Source of the DNA: CALHVX01 sp964640725
Lineage (GTDB): Bacteria > Pseudomonadota > Gammaproteobacteria > Pseudomonadales > Azotimanducaceae
Direction: 5' to 3'
Length of the DNA stretch: 61,342 nt
Assembly: GCA_964640725.1 (NCBI GenBank)
Contig: CAZXIJ010000025.1
Location: 1-61,342, forward strand
Shown here piece after piece: positions 51,344-60,663 of this stretch. Under the pieces are notes generated by a model, which worked only from the letters and a program-made list of their open reading frames with translations, ran no database searches and was not told the origin of the DNA. The translations under genes were made by a program, and so were the position numbers. Every line of letters begins with the position of its first letter. Position 1 is the stretch's first letter.

Positions 51344-52159
51344 ATGGCAGGAAAAAGCAGACAAAGGGTCAGAGTGAGTGCTGGCAAGCAAGGCTTCGCT
51401 CGCGGCGCCGCCAGCGTCGAGTTGCTGGTTGGTCTGGGCATTTTCCTGACCCTTGGCCTGGGCGGGTTCCAGTGGGGCGTGCTGTACGAAGCCAAGGCCA
51501 ATGCCAGTCATGCCGCCTTCGTCGCAGCCCGACGGGGCGCAATGACGAACGCAGACCCGGCAGCAATGCGGTTGGCCTTCGCAGAAGCGCTGGCCCCGTT
51601 CTTCGCTCCGGCGTCACGCAGCGACGCCGATCGGGCCCAGGTCATCACAGGCACAACCCTGACCGAAGCCAATGCTTTCACACGGCTGCGCATCCTCAAT
51701 CCCACGGCAGAGGTGTTCAATGACTTCGCTGAGGATGTTGACCGGGACGGGCGTGCAGAAGAACTGCCAAACGTCGACCTGGACCAGCGACCCACCACCC
51801 AGGGCGGCTCAAGCGGAGTCAACATTCAAGATGCCAACCTGCTCAAGGTCGAGTTCACCTACGGTGTACCGCTGAACATGCCGGTCATCTCTGATCTGTT
51901 CGCGCTGATCATGCGCGGGCTCTATCCGGACGGCAGCTTCGAGCGCGATATGCTGGCCAACAACCGGATGCCAGTCACGGCGACCAGCATGGTGCGCATG
52001 CAAACCTTTGCTCGCCGCAGCGACGAAATGGTGAGCCTCGACGCCGGAGAGCGCGCTCTCAACGCAACACGGCAGGACCGAACTTACGCCTACGACAACG
52101 TTGACCGCCCCAACATATTTGTAGACGGCGGCGACGGCACTTACAGCTGCAGCGGATGA
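51344..52159 (+). CDS. tadE: TadE-family pseudopilin
   Basis: A 271-aa protein with the TadE N-terminal helix GAASVELLVGLGIFLTLGLG and an Ala-rich continuation (YEAKANASHAAFVAARRGA), followed by a soluble C-terminal domain. Alternative starts are GTG at 51329 and GTG at 51374 (the latter after AAAGGG); ATG 51344 is a compromise. It follows the DUF192 gene by 19 bases. Confidence 0.82.
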   Translation: MAGKSRQRVRVSAGKQGFARGAASVELLVGLGIFLTLGLGGFQWGVLYEAKANASHAAFVAARRGAMTNADPAAMRLAFAEALAPFFAPASRSDADRAQVITGTTLTEANAFTRLRILNPTAEVFNDFAEDVDRDGRAEELPNVDLDQRPTTQGGSSGVNIQDANLLKVEFTYGVPLNMPVISDLFALIMRGLYPDGSFERDMLANNRMPVTATSMVRMQTFARRSDEMVSLDAGERALNATRQDRTYAYDNVDRPNIFVDGGDGTYSCSG

Positions 52160-52342
52160 TGCAACGGCCAGGCCCTCGCTTGCGCACCGGCAGCCCTGCG
52201 CAACGTTGATTTCGCCCTGGCGCCGCCCAGCGGCGTGTTGACGACAAGACCTACAGAGCGGCCAGTTCAGCGCGGCTCATCGGGCGGGCGCCGCCCCGCG
52301 CCGTGCTATGGTCAGGCCGACAGCCAAACCGCGAGGTGCCCC

Positions 52343-52792
52343 ATGTCGACCGTCTCCGCTTCCGAAAAAGACGCCTTCTTCAAAGCTGTCGACGAGGCCT
52401 GCAAAGCCGCCGTCTGGTGCGCCGTGGCCACCGTGCACAACAACGAACCCAGGGTGCGCATCGTGCACCCCACCTGGGACGGCGACGTGCTCTGGTTCGC
52501 AACCGCCCCGACGTCCCCCAAAGCGAAACAGCTACGGGCCAACCCCGCCATCGACATTCAGTATCAGGTCGCGCCGCCGGAGTTCATCCACGTCATGGTG
52601 CGAGGAGCCGCCGAGCTGATCTCGGACCCGGCAACAAAGCGACACGCCTGGGACGCGATTGACTACGATCTGACCGCCTTCGGGTCCGCCGGACCGGAGG
52701 ACGACAACTTTCTGCCCATCAAGATCACTCCCACCCGGGTGGAGCTGTCCGAGATGTTCGGGTCGGTGAACAAACGCGTTTGGCGCGCGTAG
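52343..52792 (+). CDS. Pyridoxamine 5'-phosphate oxidase-like (PNPOx fold) protein
   Basis: A 149-aa split-barrel flavoprotein-like protein. Residues AVATVHNNEPRVRIVHPTWD and VLWFATAPTSPKAKQLRANP fit the PNPOx/FMN-binding family, often general-stress-protein-26-like. GAGGTG precedes the ATG at 52343; the longer frame adds unrelated sequence. It probably binds FMN or F420-type cofactor; the reaction is unknown. Convergent with hsp20. Confidence 0.78.
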   Translation: MSTVSASEKDAFFKAVDEACKAAVWCAVATVHNNEPRVRIVHPTWDGDVLWFATAPTSPKAKQLRANPAIDIQYQVAPPEFIHVMVRGAAELISDPATKRHAWDAIDYDLTAFGSAGPEDDNFLPIKITPTRVELSEMFGSVNKRVWRA

Positions 52793-52803
52793 CGGGTTCG
52801 AGC

Positions 52804-53256
52804 TCACCCTCGCGCGAGGCAGATCACCGAGCTGAGCAGCACACCTTTCCGATATTTGGCCTTTACGGCATCGACATCAATACCGGCAGGAAGCGAAAAG
52901 ACCCGTCGGAATTCTCCGTATGCCCGTTCCGTGATGATTGCCGTGCCTTGCCGGCGATTAGACTCTGTTTTGCGCTGACCGCTGACTCGCAGAGTCCGAT
53001 CCAGCGCTTCTACCTGAAGATCTTTCGGCGCCATGCCCGGCACTTCCATGCGCAGCAAAAGCTCGTCCTCATGTTCAATCAAGTCGGCCGCGAGAACACC
53101 CCAGCGCGGCACGGATTCTGTGGCTGGCGACGTTTCCTCGTCATCGGCTTGCCTGAACCGCGTCAGAGCATGCTGAGCGGTCTCTCTGAGGCGATGCCAA
53201 CCTTTCGACAGGGCAGCGACTGGCCAGCTGTCTTCTCCCAGGTGCTGCATACTCAT
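52804..53256 (-). CDS. Small heat-shock protein, Hsp20 family
   Basis: A 150-aa small heat-shock protein. The alpha-crystallin domain (about 55-140) includes LLLRMEVPGMAPKDLQVEAL, LRVSGQRK and ERAYGEFRRVFSLPAGIDVD, ending AKYRKGVL. The C-terminus (LLSSVICLARG) lacks the usual IxI/V anchor and runs into a non-canonical tail, so a late frameshift is possible. GGAGGT lies seven bases before the chosen ATG. Confidence 0.85.
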   Translation of the reverse strand: MSMQHLGEDSWPVAALSKGWHRLRETAQHALTRFRQADDEETSPATESVPRWGVLAADLIEHEDELLLRMEVPGMAPKDLQVEALDRTLRVSGQRKTESNRRQGTAIITERAYGEFRRVFSLPAGIDVDAVKAKYRKGVLLSSVICLARG

Positions 53257-53565
53257 CACGCGTACCTCCATGCAGGTTGCAGAATTTCTAAACAGAAACC
53301 ATGCGGGACGGCCTGATCAACCAGACGCTGCCCCAGACTCACAAGCAAAACAACGTTCATAGCCAGCACCCTGTCTTGTTACAGGCCCTTCAGGCGCCAA
53401 AGCCAAAACACTGCACCAGCCTCGCATCCGCGGGTATCGGGAAATCTGCGTAGGCCGTAATGGAGCCCTCGGTTATCACGAATACTGCCGCAGGCAATCG
53501 CTGGCTAGCCTCCTCCAACGAAACCAGGCCAGCGCTCCGGCGTGAGCGCAGACAGCAGGCAGACC
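53257..53565. other. Intergenic region between hsp20 and the ABC exporter
   Basis: These 309 bases separate the divergently transcribed hsp20 and ABC genes, so both promoters should be here. I see no gene, clear promoter or heat-shock hairpin in it. Confidence 0.4.
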
Positions 53566-54019
53566 ATGGACGTTGCAGCGCAGGCGGGACAGGAAAACAC
53601 GGTCACCCTCAGCGCACGGGGCCTGACGAAGATCTATCAGAGCGGCGAGGTCGAGATCGCTGCGCTCGATGGCATCGATCTGGACCTGTACGCAGGCGAG
53701 ATGGTGGTGCTGCTCGGCGCCTCCGGGAGTGGCAAGTCAACGCTGCTGAACATCCTGGGCGGACTTGATGCGCCAACGCGCGGCGAAGTCTTCTTTCATG
53801 ACCAGAACATCACCGCAACGAGCGAGCGAGCGCTGACGCGCTACCGCCGCGACTACGTTGGCTTCGTCTTTCAGTTTTACAACCTGATCTCCAGCCTCAC
53901 GGCCCGGGAAAACGTCGCGCTGGTGACCGATATCGCCCAGGACGCGCTGGATCCGGTGACGGACCACCCGCATCGACCGCAACGAGCACCGCCGCGCTGC
54001 TCGAGACCTCAGCTGGTGA
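53566..54019 (+). pseudogene. ABC ATPase with internal deletion
   Basis: The N-terminal 130 or so codons are intact up to IAQDALDPV. Shortly after, about 53960-53975, the sequence jumps to the C-terminal end of an ATPase in the +1 frame: RIDRNEHRRAARDLSW followed by TGA at 54017-54019. That stop overlaps the permease GTG (GTGA), the normal LolD/FtsX-type gene junction. About 100 codons, not a multiple of three bases, are missing. Confidence 0.75.
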
Positions 54020-56325
54020 GCGCCGTGGCGAGCGCAAACATCTCTGCCCTCGACATCAAACTGCTGCGCGACATCTGGCATCTGAAAGCGCAGGTCCTGT
54101 CCATCGCGCTGGTGATCGGCTCGGGCGTCGCGCTGCTGGTCATGGCACTGTCAACCTACGAGGCCCTGCGGGCGACCACCGACGCCTACTACGACCGCTA
54201 TCGGTTTGCCGACGTGTTCGCCACGGTGAAGCGAGCGCCCCGGCATATCGAAAGCCGCCTCAGGTCGGTAACGGGGGTCCAGACCATCGCTTTGCGCATT
54301 TCTCAGCCCGCGATCCTGGATGTTGACGGCTTCGAAGAGCCCCTCATGGGTCGCCTGACCTCTGTGCCGGAGGGGCGGCAACCGAAACTCAACCGACTGG
54401 TCCTGAGCAGCGGGCGCCTGGTCGCGCCAGACCACCCGGATGAGGTGGTCATTAACGTCGAGTTCGCCACAGCGCACGGCCTGAGCGCCGGAGACCCGTT
54501 GGGCGCGATCATCAACGGCAAAAAGCGCTACGGCATTCTGTGGATGGGTGAACAAGCGCTGGAGGCGGCCTACGACTACGACGGGGCCTTCAACGATCTG
54601 TCGCTGACGGTGTTGCGGGGCACCGACACCCGGCAAACGATCGCCGAGCTGGACACGCTCCTGGCACCGTACGGCGGTGTCGGCGCGATCGACCGCAAAG
54701 ACCATGTCTCTGACTGGTTTGTCCAGAACGAGCTGGCTCAGAACCAGGCCTCGGCCCGGGTGCTGCCAACGATCTTCCTGCTGGTCGCCGCGTTCCTGAC
54801 CAACACGGTGCTGTCGCGTCTGATCGCAACGGAGCGCAGAGAAATTGGGTTGATGAAGGCCTTTGGCTACAGCAACCGAGAAGTCGGCTGGCACTACGCG
54901 AAATTCGTGATCGCCGTGGCGACGATCGGGATTCTGCTCGGCTCGGCCCTCGGTGCCATGTTGGGCCAGATCAGTACCGACAGCTACGCCCGCAACCTCA
55001 ATCTGCCCCTGCTGATCTATCGGCCGAGCCCCATGGCATTCCTGATCGGTGCCATGGTCAGCATCGGTGTTGCGCTCGCGGCCACCTTCCGCGCGGTCAA
55101 CCGGGCTGCAAAGCTTGCGCCCAGCGTCGCTATGAACCCGCCAGAGCCGCCCAGCTACAGCCGGGGCAGCCCCATAGCCCGCAGCCTGCTGGCAAAGCTG
55201 GACGAGCCGACGCGGATCATCGCCCGGCAGATCACTCGCTGGCCGCTGCGGTCGCTCACGACCGCGGCCGGTTTCGCCGGGGCAATCGCGATGATGATCC
55301 TGTCGCTGTACTTCACAGATGCCATCGATGAAATTCTGCGGACTCACTTTAACGAGGTGCAGCGTGAGGACCTGGCACTGGGGTTCATCGACGCCCGGTC
55401 CTCGGTCGTGATTCAGGACGTGCTGCGGCTGCCTGGGGTGATCAAGGCAGAACCCATGCGCATTGTTCCGGCCGACCTGGTCGCCGGGCACCGGGAACAT
55501 CGAGGCGCGGTATCCGGCCTGCTCAGCGACGCCGCGCTGACTCGCATCTATGACCTGAAGCGGGGTCCGCTGACCGTGCCCGACCACGGTGTCGTGCTGT
55601 CGGCCCGGTTGGCCGAAAAGCTGGGTTTGGCCGTCGGTGACACTGTCGAGATACGCGTGCTTGAAGGGCGTCGCCCTGTTGATCGGCTCACTGTGATCGA
55701 CACCTACGAGTCGCACGTCGGCCTGCAGGCCTATGTCAACTTGCACTATCTGAACGCGCTGCTGCGGGACCGGCCCGTGACGCAGTACGTCAACACGCTC
55801 GTTGACGAGACCCAGCAAGCGCCGCTGCTGCAAGCGCTGAAGAACCTGCCCGCCGTCTCGACAGTCGCGTTCCGATCATCAGCTCTACAAAACTTCAACC
55901 AGACAATTGCCGACACGCTGATGATCTTCGTCGGCTTCTTCAGTGCCTTCTCCTTCGCTCTGGGTTTCGGGGTGACTTACAACACGCAGCGCATCGCGCT
56001 GTCGGAGCGAGGGCGGGAGCTGGCCACAATGCGAGTCCTGGGTTTCTCGCAGCGCGAAGCGCTGTACATGCTGCTTGGTGAAGTGTTGCTGCTGGTCGCC
56101 GCAGCCATCCCTCTGGGCTGCCTGCTGGGCTGGGCGCTCACCGCAGTCTTTATCAATGCCGGGGGCTTTCAGACAGAGCTGATGCGGCTGCCCCTGTTCA
56201 TCGAGCCCGCCACCTTTGGCACCGCCATCGTCGTATTGCTGGCCGCGAGCCTTGCCTCCGGTCTGGCCATGAGACGGCTGGTGTACCAGCTGGATCTGAT
56301 CGCCGTACTGAAAACACGGGAGTAG
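53566..56325 (+). CDS. ABC exporter permease fused to a truncated ATPase
   Basis: One 919-aa frame. Residues about 1-130 are the front of a LolD/MacB-type ATPase: SARGLTKIYQSGEVEIAALD, Walker A GASGSGKST, Q-loop FVFQFYNLISSLTARENVAL. The signature LSGGQ, Walker B and H-loop are absent. The frame then runs into a complete FtsX-type permease starting at an internal GTG (54016): large periplasmic domain, TM clusters around LPTIFLLVAAFLTNTVLSRL and the C-terminal ETLMIFVGFF-like region, and repeated ER(R/G)EI(G/A)(L/T)MKAFGY signatures. Translation from the GTG would give an intact 769-aa permease. Without an ATPase from elsewhere the exporter would be inactive. Starts at 53566 (ATG) or 53542 (GTG). 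Confidence 0.75.
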   Translation: MDVAAQAGQENTVTLSARGLTKIYQSGEVEIAALDGIDLDLYAGEMVVLLGASGSGKSTLLNILGGLDAPTRGEVFFHDQNITATSERALTRYRRDYVGFVFQFYNLISSLTARENVALVTDIAQDALDPVTDHPHRPQRAPPRCSRPQLVSAVASANISALDIKLLRDIWHLKAQVLSIALVIGSGVALLVMALSTYEALRATTDAYYDRYRFADVFATVKRAPRHIESRLRSVTGVQTIALRISQPAILDVDGFEEPLMGRLTSVPEGRQPKLNRLVLSSGRLVAPDHPDEVVINVEFATAHGLSAGDPLGAIINGKKRYGILWMGEQALEAAYDYDGAFNDLSLTVLRGTDTRQTIAELDTLLAPYGGVGAIDRKDHVSDWFVQNELAQNQASARVLPTIFLLVAAFLTNTVLSRLIATERREIGLMKAFGYSNREVGWHYAKFVIAVATIGILLGSALGAMLGQISTDSYARNLNLPLLIYRPSPMAFLIGAMVSIGVALAATFRAVNRAAKLAPSVAMNPPEPPSYSRGSPIARSLLAKLDEPTRIIARQITRWPLRSLTTAAGFAGAIAMMILSLYFTDAIDEILRTHFNEVQREDLALGFIDARSSVVIQDVLRLPGVIKAEPMRIVPADLVAGHREHRGAVSGLLSDAALTRIYDLKRGPLTVPDHGVVLSARLAEKLGLAVGDTVEIRVLEGRRPVDRLTVIDTYESHVGLQAYVNLHYLNALLRDRPVTQYVNTLVDETQQAPLLQALKNLPAVSTVAFRSSALQNFNQTIADTLMIFVGFFSAFSFALGFGVTYNTQRIALSERGRELATMRVLGFSQREALYMLLGEVLLLVAAAIPLGCLLGWALTAVFINAGGFQTELMRLPLFIEPATFGTAIVVLLAASLASGLAMRRLVYQLDLIAVLKTRE

Positions 56326-56327
56326 TC

Positions 56328-57536
56328 ATGGCAAAAACCAATCACCGAAGACTCGCGACCTGGACCATCATCGTGCTGGCCCTTATTGCCGGTCTGGCCT
56401 TTGCGTTCTGGCCTCGCGCCCTGGCAGTAGACCTGGGGACCGTCAGCGCCGGACCGATGGCAATGACCGTGAACGATGAAGGCGAGACGCGCGTGGTCGA
56501 CGTCTTTACCGTGTCAGCGCCGGTATCCGGACGCCTGCGGCGTATCGAAGCAGAACCCGGGGACGCGGTGTTCGCCGGCAGCAGCGTCGTCGCCGAGCTG
56601 GAGCCCACGGAGTCACAGCTCCTCGACCCCCGCTCGGAAGCGGAAGCTCAGGCTCAGCTCAGTGCCGCCGTCTCGTCGGCATCGCTGGCCGAGGCAGAGC
56701 TGACCAAGGTGGAAGCTGAGCTGAAGTTCGCGCAGTCGGAGCTGGAGCGCGCCCGGGAACTGGCCCTGCAGGGCACGATCCCCAAGCGCGAGCTGGAGGC
56801 CGCCGAACGCGCCTTCGAAACCACGCGCGCGAGCCTCGGCGTCACCCAGGCGAACATGCAGGTTCGCCGCTTCGAGCTTCAGCGCGTGCAATCCAGGCTG
56901 ATGTCGCCGGACGAGATGGCTACGCAGCGTGAGAACTGCGTGTGCATCATGATCAGCTCGCCGGTGGACGGACAGGTGCTGCGCGTACTCCGCGAGTCCG
57001 AAGGGTTCGTGCGCGCCGGCGACAGCCTGATCGAGATTGGCAACCCCGAGCGCCTGGAGATCATGGTCGATCTGCTGTCAACGGAGGCCGTTAAGGTCTC
57101 CCCCGGGGACGAGGCGATCATCGAGAACTGGGGCGGGGGGACGTCTCTCGCCGCCCGCGTCCGGCGCATCGAGCCCTTCGGCTTCACCAAGACATCGGCC
57201 CTTGGCATTGACGAGAAGCGGGTGAACGTGGTCCTCGATCTCGTCAGCCCCCGGGATCAGTGGCAGGCCCTCGGCCACGGCTATCAGGTCGACGTGCGCA
57301 TCGTCCTGTGGCGCGCCGACCGCACGGTGAAGGTCCCACTGACAGCGCTGTTTCAAGACGACGGCGACTGGGCGCTGTTCATCGAGGAGCAGGGACGAGC
57401 GGTCAAGCGGGCCGTCAAGGTTGGGGCCATGAACGAGGACGAGGCCCAGATTGAATCTGGCCTGGCAGAGGGCGAACGGTTCGTGATCTACCCGGGGATC
57501 GCGCTCGAAGAGGGCATTCGATTGGCCGCTCGCTAG
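56328..57536 (+). CDS. HlyD/RND-type periplasmic adaptor of the ABC exporter
   Basis: A 402-aa membrane-fusion protein. N-terminal TM (TWTIIVLALIAGLAFAFWPR), biotinyl-lipoyl halves (DVFTVSAPVSGRLRRIEAEP, and ISSPVDGQVLRVLRESEGFV), a coiled-coil hairpin rich in Ala/Glu (about 100-190), a beta-barrel domain (LEIMVDLLSTEAVKVSPGDE), and a membrane-proximal end. It links the permease to an outer-membrane channel. The ATG is two bases after the permease stop, confirming one operon; no TolC-like gene is in the window. Confidence 0.88.
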   Translation: MAKTNHRRLATWTIIVLALIAGLAFAFWPRALAVDLGTVSAGPMAMTVNDEGETRVVDVFTVSAPVSGRLRRIEAEPGDAVFAGSSVVAELEPTESQLLDPRSEAEAQAQLSAAVSSASLAEAELTKVEAELKFAQSELERARELALQGTIPKRELEAAERAFETTRASLGVTQANMQVRRFELQRVQSRLMSPDEMATQRENCVCIMISSPVDGQVLRVLRESEGFVRAGDSLIEIGNPERLEIMVDLLSTEAVKVSPGDEAIIENWGGGTSLAARVRRIEPFGFTKTSALGIDEKRVNVVLDLVSPRDQWQALGHGYQVDVRIVLWRADRTVKVPLTALFQDDGDWALFIEEQGRAVKRAVKVGAMNEDEAQIESGLAEGERFVIYPGIALEEGIRLAAR

Positions 57537-57561
57537 GCCCGGTGGCGGCACCTGGACGTCA

Positions 57562-57576
57562 GACCGCACAGCGGTC
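57562..57576 (+). terminator. Small hairpin after the adaptor gene
   Basis: A perfect 6-bp stem (GACCGC with GCGGTC) around ACA, 26 bases beyond the stop. No T-run follows, so a terminator role is weakly supported. Confidence 0.3.
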
Positions 57577-57711
57577 AGACCGAAAGGGCCCAGCGCCCGG
57601 GAGAAACGACTTGCCAGTCAATCTCGGCTAAACTAGAGGATCGGCAAAAGGCCCGGACAACCATCGTTGTCCCAGGCGCCAGCCCCCCCTCAACCACCTG
57701 ATCAGACGAGC

Positions 57712-60653
57712 ATGAGCGCATACACCGACTACCTGAACGACATTCTCACCCGGCAAACCCAGGGTCTGAGCCCCAAACCCATTGAGGACAGCGCGCTCGT
57801 CGACGAGCTCATCGCCAACATCAAGGATCCGGCCAACCCGCAGCGCGAGGACTCGCTGAAGTATCTGATCTACAACACGATCCCGGGCACGACCAGCGCT
57901 GCTGGCGCCAAGGCGAAGTTTCTGAAGCGCGTTATCCAGGGCGACGAGGTCGTTGCAGAAATCACCCCGGACTTCGCCTTCGAGCTCCTGTCGCACATGA
58001 AAGGCGGCACGTCCGTCGAAGTGCTGCTCGACCTGGCTCTGGGTGACAACGCAGCGACTGCCCAGCAGGCTGCCGACGTGCTCAAGACCCAGGTGTTTCT
58101 CTACGAGGCCGACACTGATCGCCTCGCTGCGGCGCACGCCAGCGGCAATGCCATCGCCACGGCCCTGCTGCACAGCTACGCAAACGCCGAGTTCTTTACC
58201 GAGCTGCCGGACATCGACGAACAGATCAAAGTCGTCACCTACGTCTGCGCAGAGGGCGACGTTTCTACCGACCTGCTGTCTCCGGGCAACCAGGCGCACT
58301 CCCGCTCCGACCGAGAACTGCACGGCAAATGCATGATCTCGCCGGAAGCGCAGGAGGAGATTCAGGCGCTCCAGGCCAAGCACCCGGACGCACGGGTCAT
58401 GCTGATTGCCGAGAAAGGCACCATGGGCGTCGGCTCCTCGCGCATGTCTGGCGTCAACAACGTTGCGCTCTGGACGGGCAAGCAGGCCAGCCCCTATGTG
58501 CCGTTCATCAACATTGCCCCGATCGTCGCCGGCACCAACGGTATCTCGCCGATCTTCCTGACGACCGTTGGCGTCACCGGCGGCATCGGCATCGACCTCA
58601 AGAACTGGGTCAAGAAGAAAGACGCGCAGGGCAACACCGTGGTCGACGAAAGCGGCGACCCCGTTCTGGAGCAGGTGTTCTCGGTCGACACGGGCACGGT
58701 TCTGACCATCAATACCAGGACTCAAAAGCTCTGCGACGAATCCGGAAGCAAAGAGCTGGTCGATATCGCGGCCGCTCTGACACCGCAGAAAGTCGAGTTC
58801 ATCCGCGCCGGCGGATCCTATGCGGTGGTCTTTGGCAAGAAGCTGCAGAGCTTCGCCGCCACCACCCTCGGTATCGAGACTCCGACAGTGTTCGCGCCGT
58901 CCAAAGAGGTGACGCGCGACGGTGAGGGCCTGACCGCCGTCGAACGGATCTTCAACGCCAATGCGGTGGGCGTAACGCCGGGCGCCGTGCTGCACGCCGG
59001 CTCCGACGTGCGAGTCAAGGTCAACATCGTCGGCTCCCAGGACACGACGGGGCTGATGACCGCCCAGGAACTCGAGGCCATGGCCGCGACGATTATCTCG
59101 CCCACGGTGGACGGTGCGTACCAGTCCGGCTGCCACACCGCGTCCGTTTGGGACAAAAAAGCCCAGGCCAACATTCCCAAGCTCATGAGCTTTATGAACC
59201 GCTTCGGCCTGGTTACCGCGAGGGACCCCGACGGCGAATACCATCCCATGACCGACGTGATCCACAAGGTCCTCAACGATCTGACCGTCGATGACTGGTC
59301 CGTCATCATCGGCGGCGACTCACACACGCGCATGTCCAAGGGCGTTGCTTTCGGGGCCGATTCGGGCACCGTCGCTCTGGCGCTGGCGACTGGCGAAGCA
59401 ACCATGCCGATCCCGGAGTCCGTCAAAGTGACCTTCAAAGGCACCCTGCAGGATCACATGGACTTCCGCGATGTAGTCCACGCCACCCAGGCTCAGATGC
59501 TGAAGGAGTTCGGCGACAACGTCTTCCAGGNNNNNNNNNNNNNNNNNNNNNNNNNNNNNNNNNNNNNNNNNNNNNNNNNNNNNNNNNNNNNNNNNNNNNN
59601 NNNNNNNNNNNNNNNNNNNNNNNNNNNNNNGTCCACGCCACCCAGGCTCAGATGCTGAAGGAGTTCGGCGACAACGTCTTCCAGGGCCGCGTGATCGAAG
59701 TTCATATCGGCACGCTGCTGTCAGACCAGGCGTTTACCTTTACGGACTGGACTGCAGAGATGAAGGCGAAGGCCTCCATCTGCATCTCCGAAGACGACAC
59801 GCTGATCGAGTCGCTGGAGATCGCCAAGGGGCGCATCCAGATCATGATCGACAAGGGCATGGATAACGCTGCCCAGACCCTGCAGGGCCTGATCGACATT
59901 GCTGACAAACGCATTCGGGAGATCCGTTCAGGCGAGAAGCCGGCACTGGCCCCCGACGCCAACGCCACCTACTTCGCCGAGTTCGTGGTCGATCTGGACC
60001 AGATCGTCGAGCCGATGATCGCGGACCCGGATGTCAACAACGACGACGTGTCCCGGCGCTACACGCACGACACGATCCGGCCGATCTCCTTTTACGAGGC
60101 CAAGAAGAAGGTCGACCTGGGCTTCGTCGGCTCCTGCATGGTGCACAAGGGCGATCTGAAGATCGTGGCGCAGATGTTCAGAAACATCGAAGCCAAGCAG
60201 GGCAAGGTCGAGTTCAAAGCACCCCTGGTCATTGCCCCGCCGACCTACAACATCGTCGACGAGCTGAAGGCAGAAGGCGACTGGGCGGTGCTGCAGAAGT
60301 ACTCAAGCTTCGAGTTTGACGACAGCGCGCCCAAGGACACGGCCCGCACCGGCTACGACAACGTCCTGTACCTGGAACGCCCAGGCTGCAACCTGTGCAT
60401 GGGCAACCAGGAGAAAGCAGGCAAGGGCGACACGGTCATGGCCACGTCGACGCGCCTGTTCCAGGGCCGCGTCGTCGAAGACTCAGAAGAGAAGAAGGGC
60501 GAGTCGCTGCTGGCCTCGACGCCAGTGGTGGTGCTGTCGACGATCCTCGGTCGCACGCCCACGCTGCAGGAGTACAAAGACGCCGTGGATGGCATCGTGC
60601 TGACCCAGTTCGCGCCGCCCCTGGCGAACCCGAAGACCGCTGCCGCGGGCTGA
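57712..60653 (+). CDS. acnB: Aconitate hydratase AcnB-type (interrupted by an artificial gap)
   Basis: A TCA-cycle [4Fe-4S] enzyme converting citrate to isocitrate (often also 2-methylisocitrate dehydratase). The first part (57712-59530) holds N-terminal helical repeats, the swivel segment (GTMGVGSSRMSGVNNVALWT) and the catalytic GGDSHTRMSKGVAFGADSG. The second part (59631-60653) has cluster Cys in FVGSCMVHKG and PGCNLCMGNQ. Collapsing one 55-bp copy and the 100 N gives 2787 bases, exactly 928 codons plus stop, in frame. The gene is therefore intact; only the assembly is broken. The ATG at 57712 is preferred over a TTG at 57667, which would add 15 residues. Confidence 0.93.
59476..59685. other. 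Assembly gap within acnB, flanked by identical 55-bp ends
   Basis: Positions 59476-59530 and 59631-59685 are identical over 55 bases and border 100 N (59531-59630). Merging the copies restores one uninterrupted acnB frame, which proves the gap is not a real insertion. Confidence 0.92.
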
Positions 60654-60663
60654 GCGCAAACGC

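Noticed and set aside
54151..55833. A 560-codon open frame on the minus strand
   Set aside because: Antisense to the FtsX-type permease; Gln/Arg/His-rich translation typical of shadow frames.
57628..59265. A 545-codon open frame on the minus strand
   Set aside because: Antisense to acnB, whose cluster Cys motifs and catalytic motifs are unmistakable.
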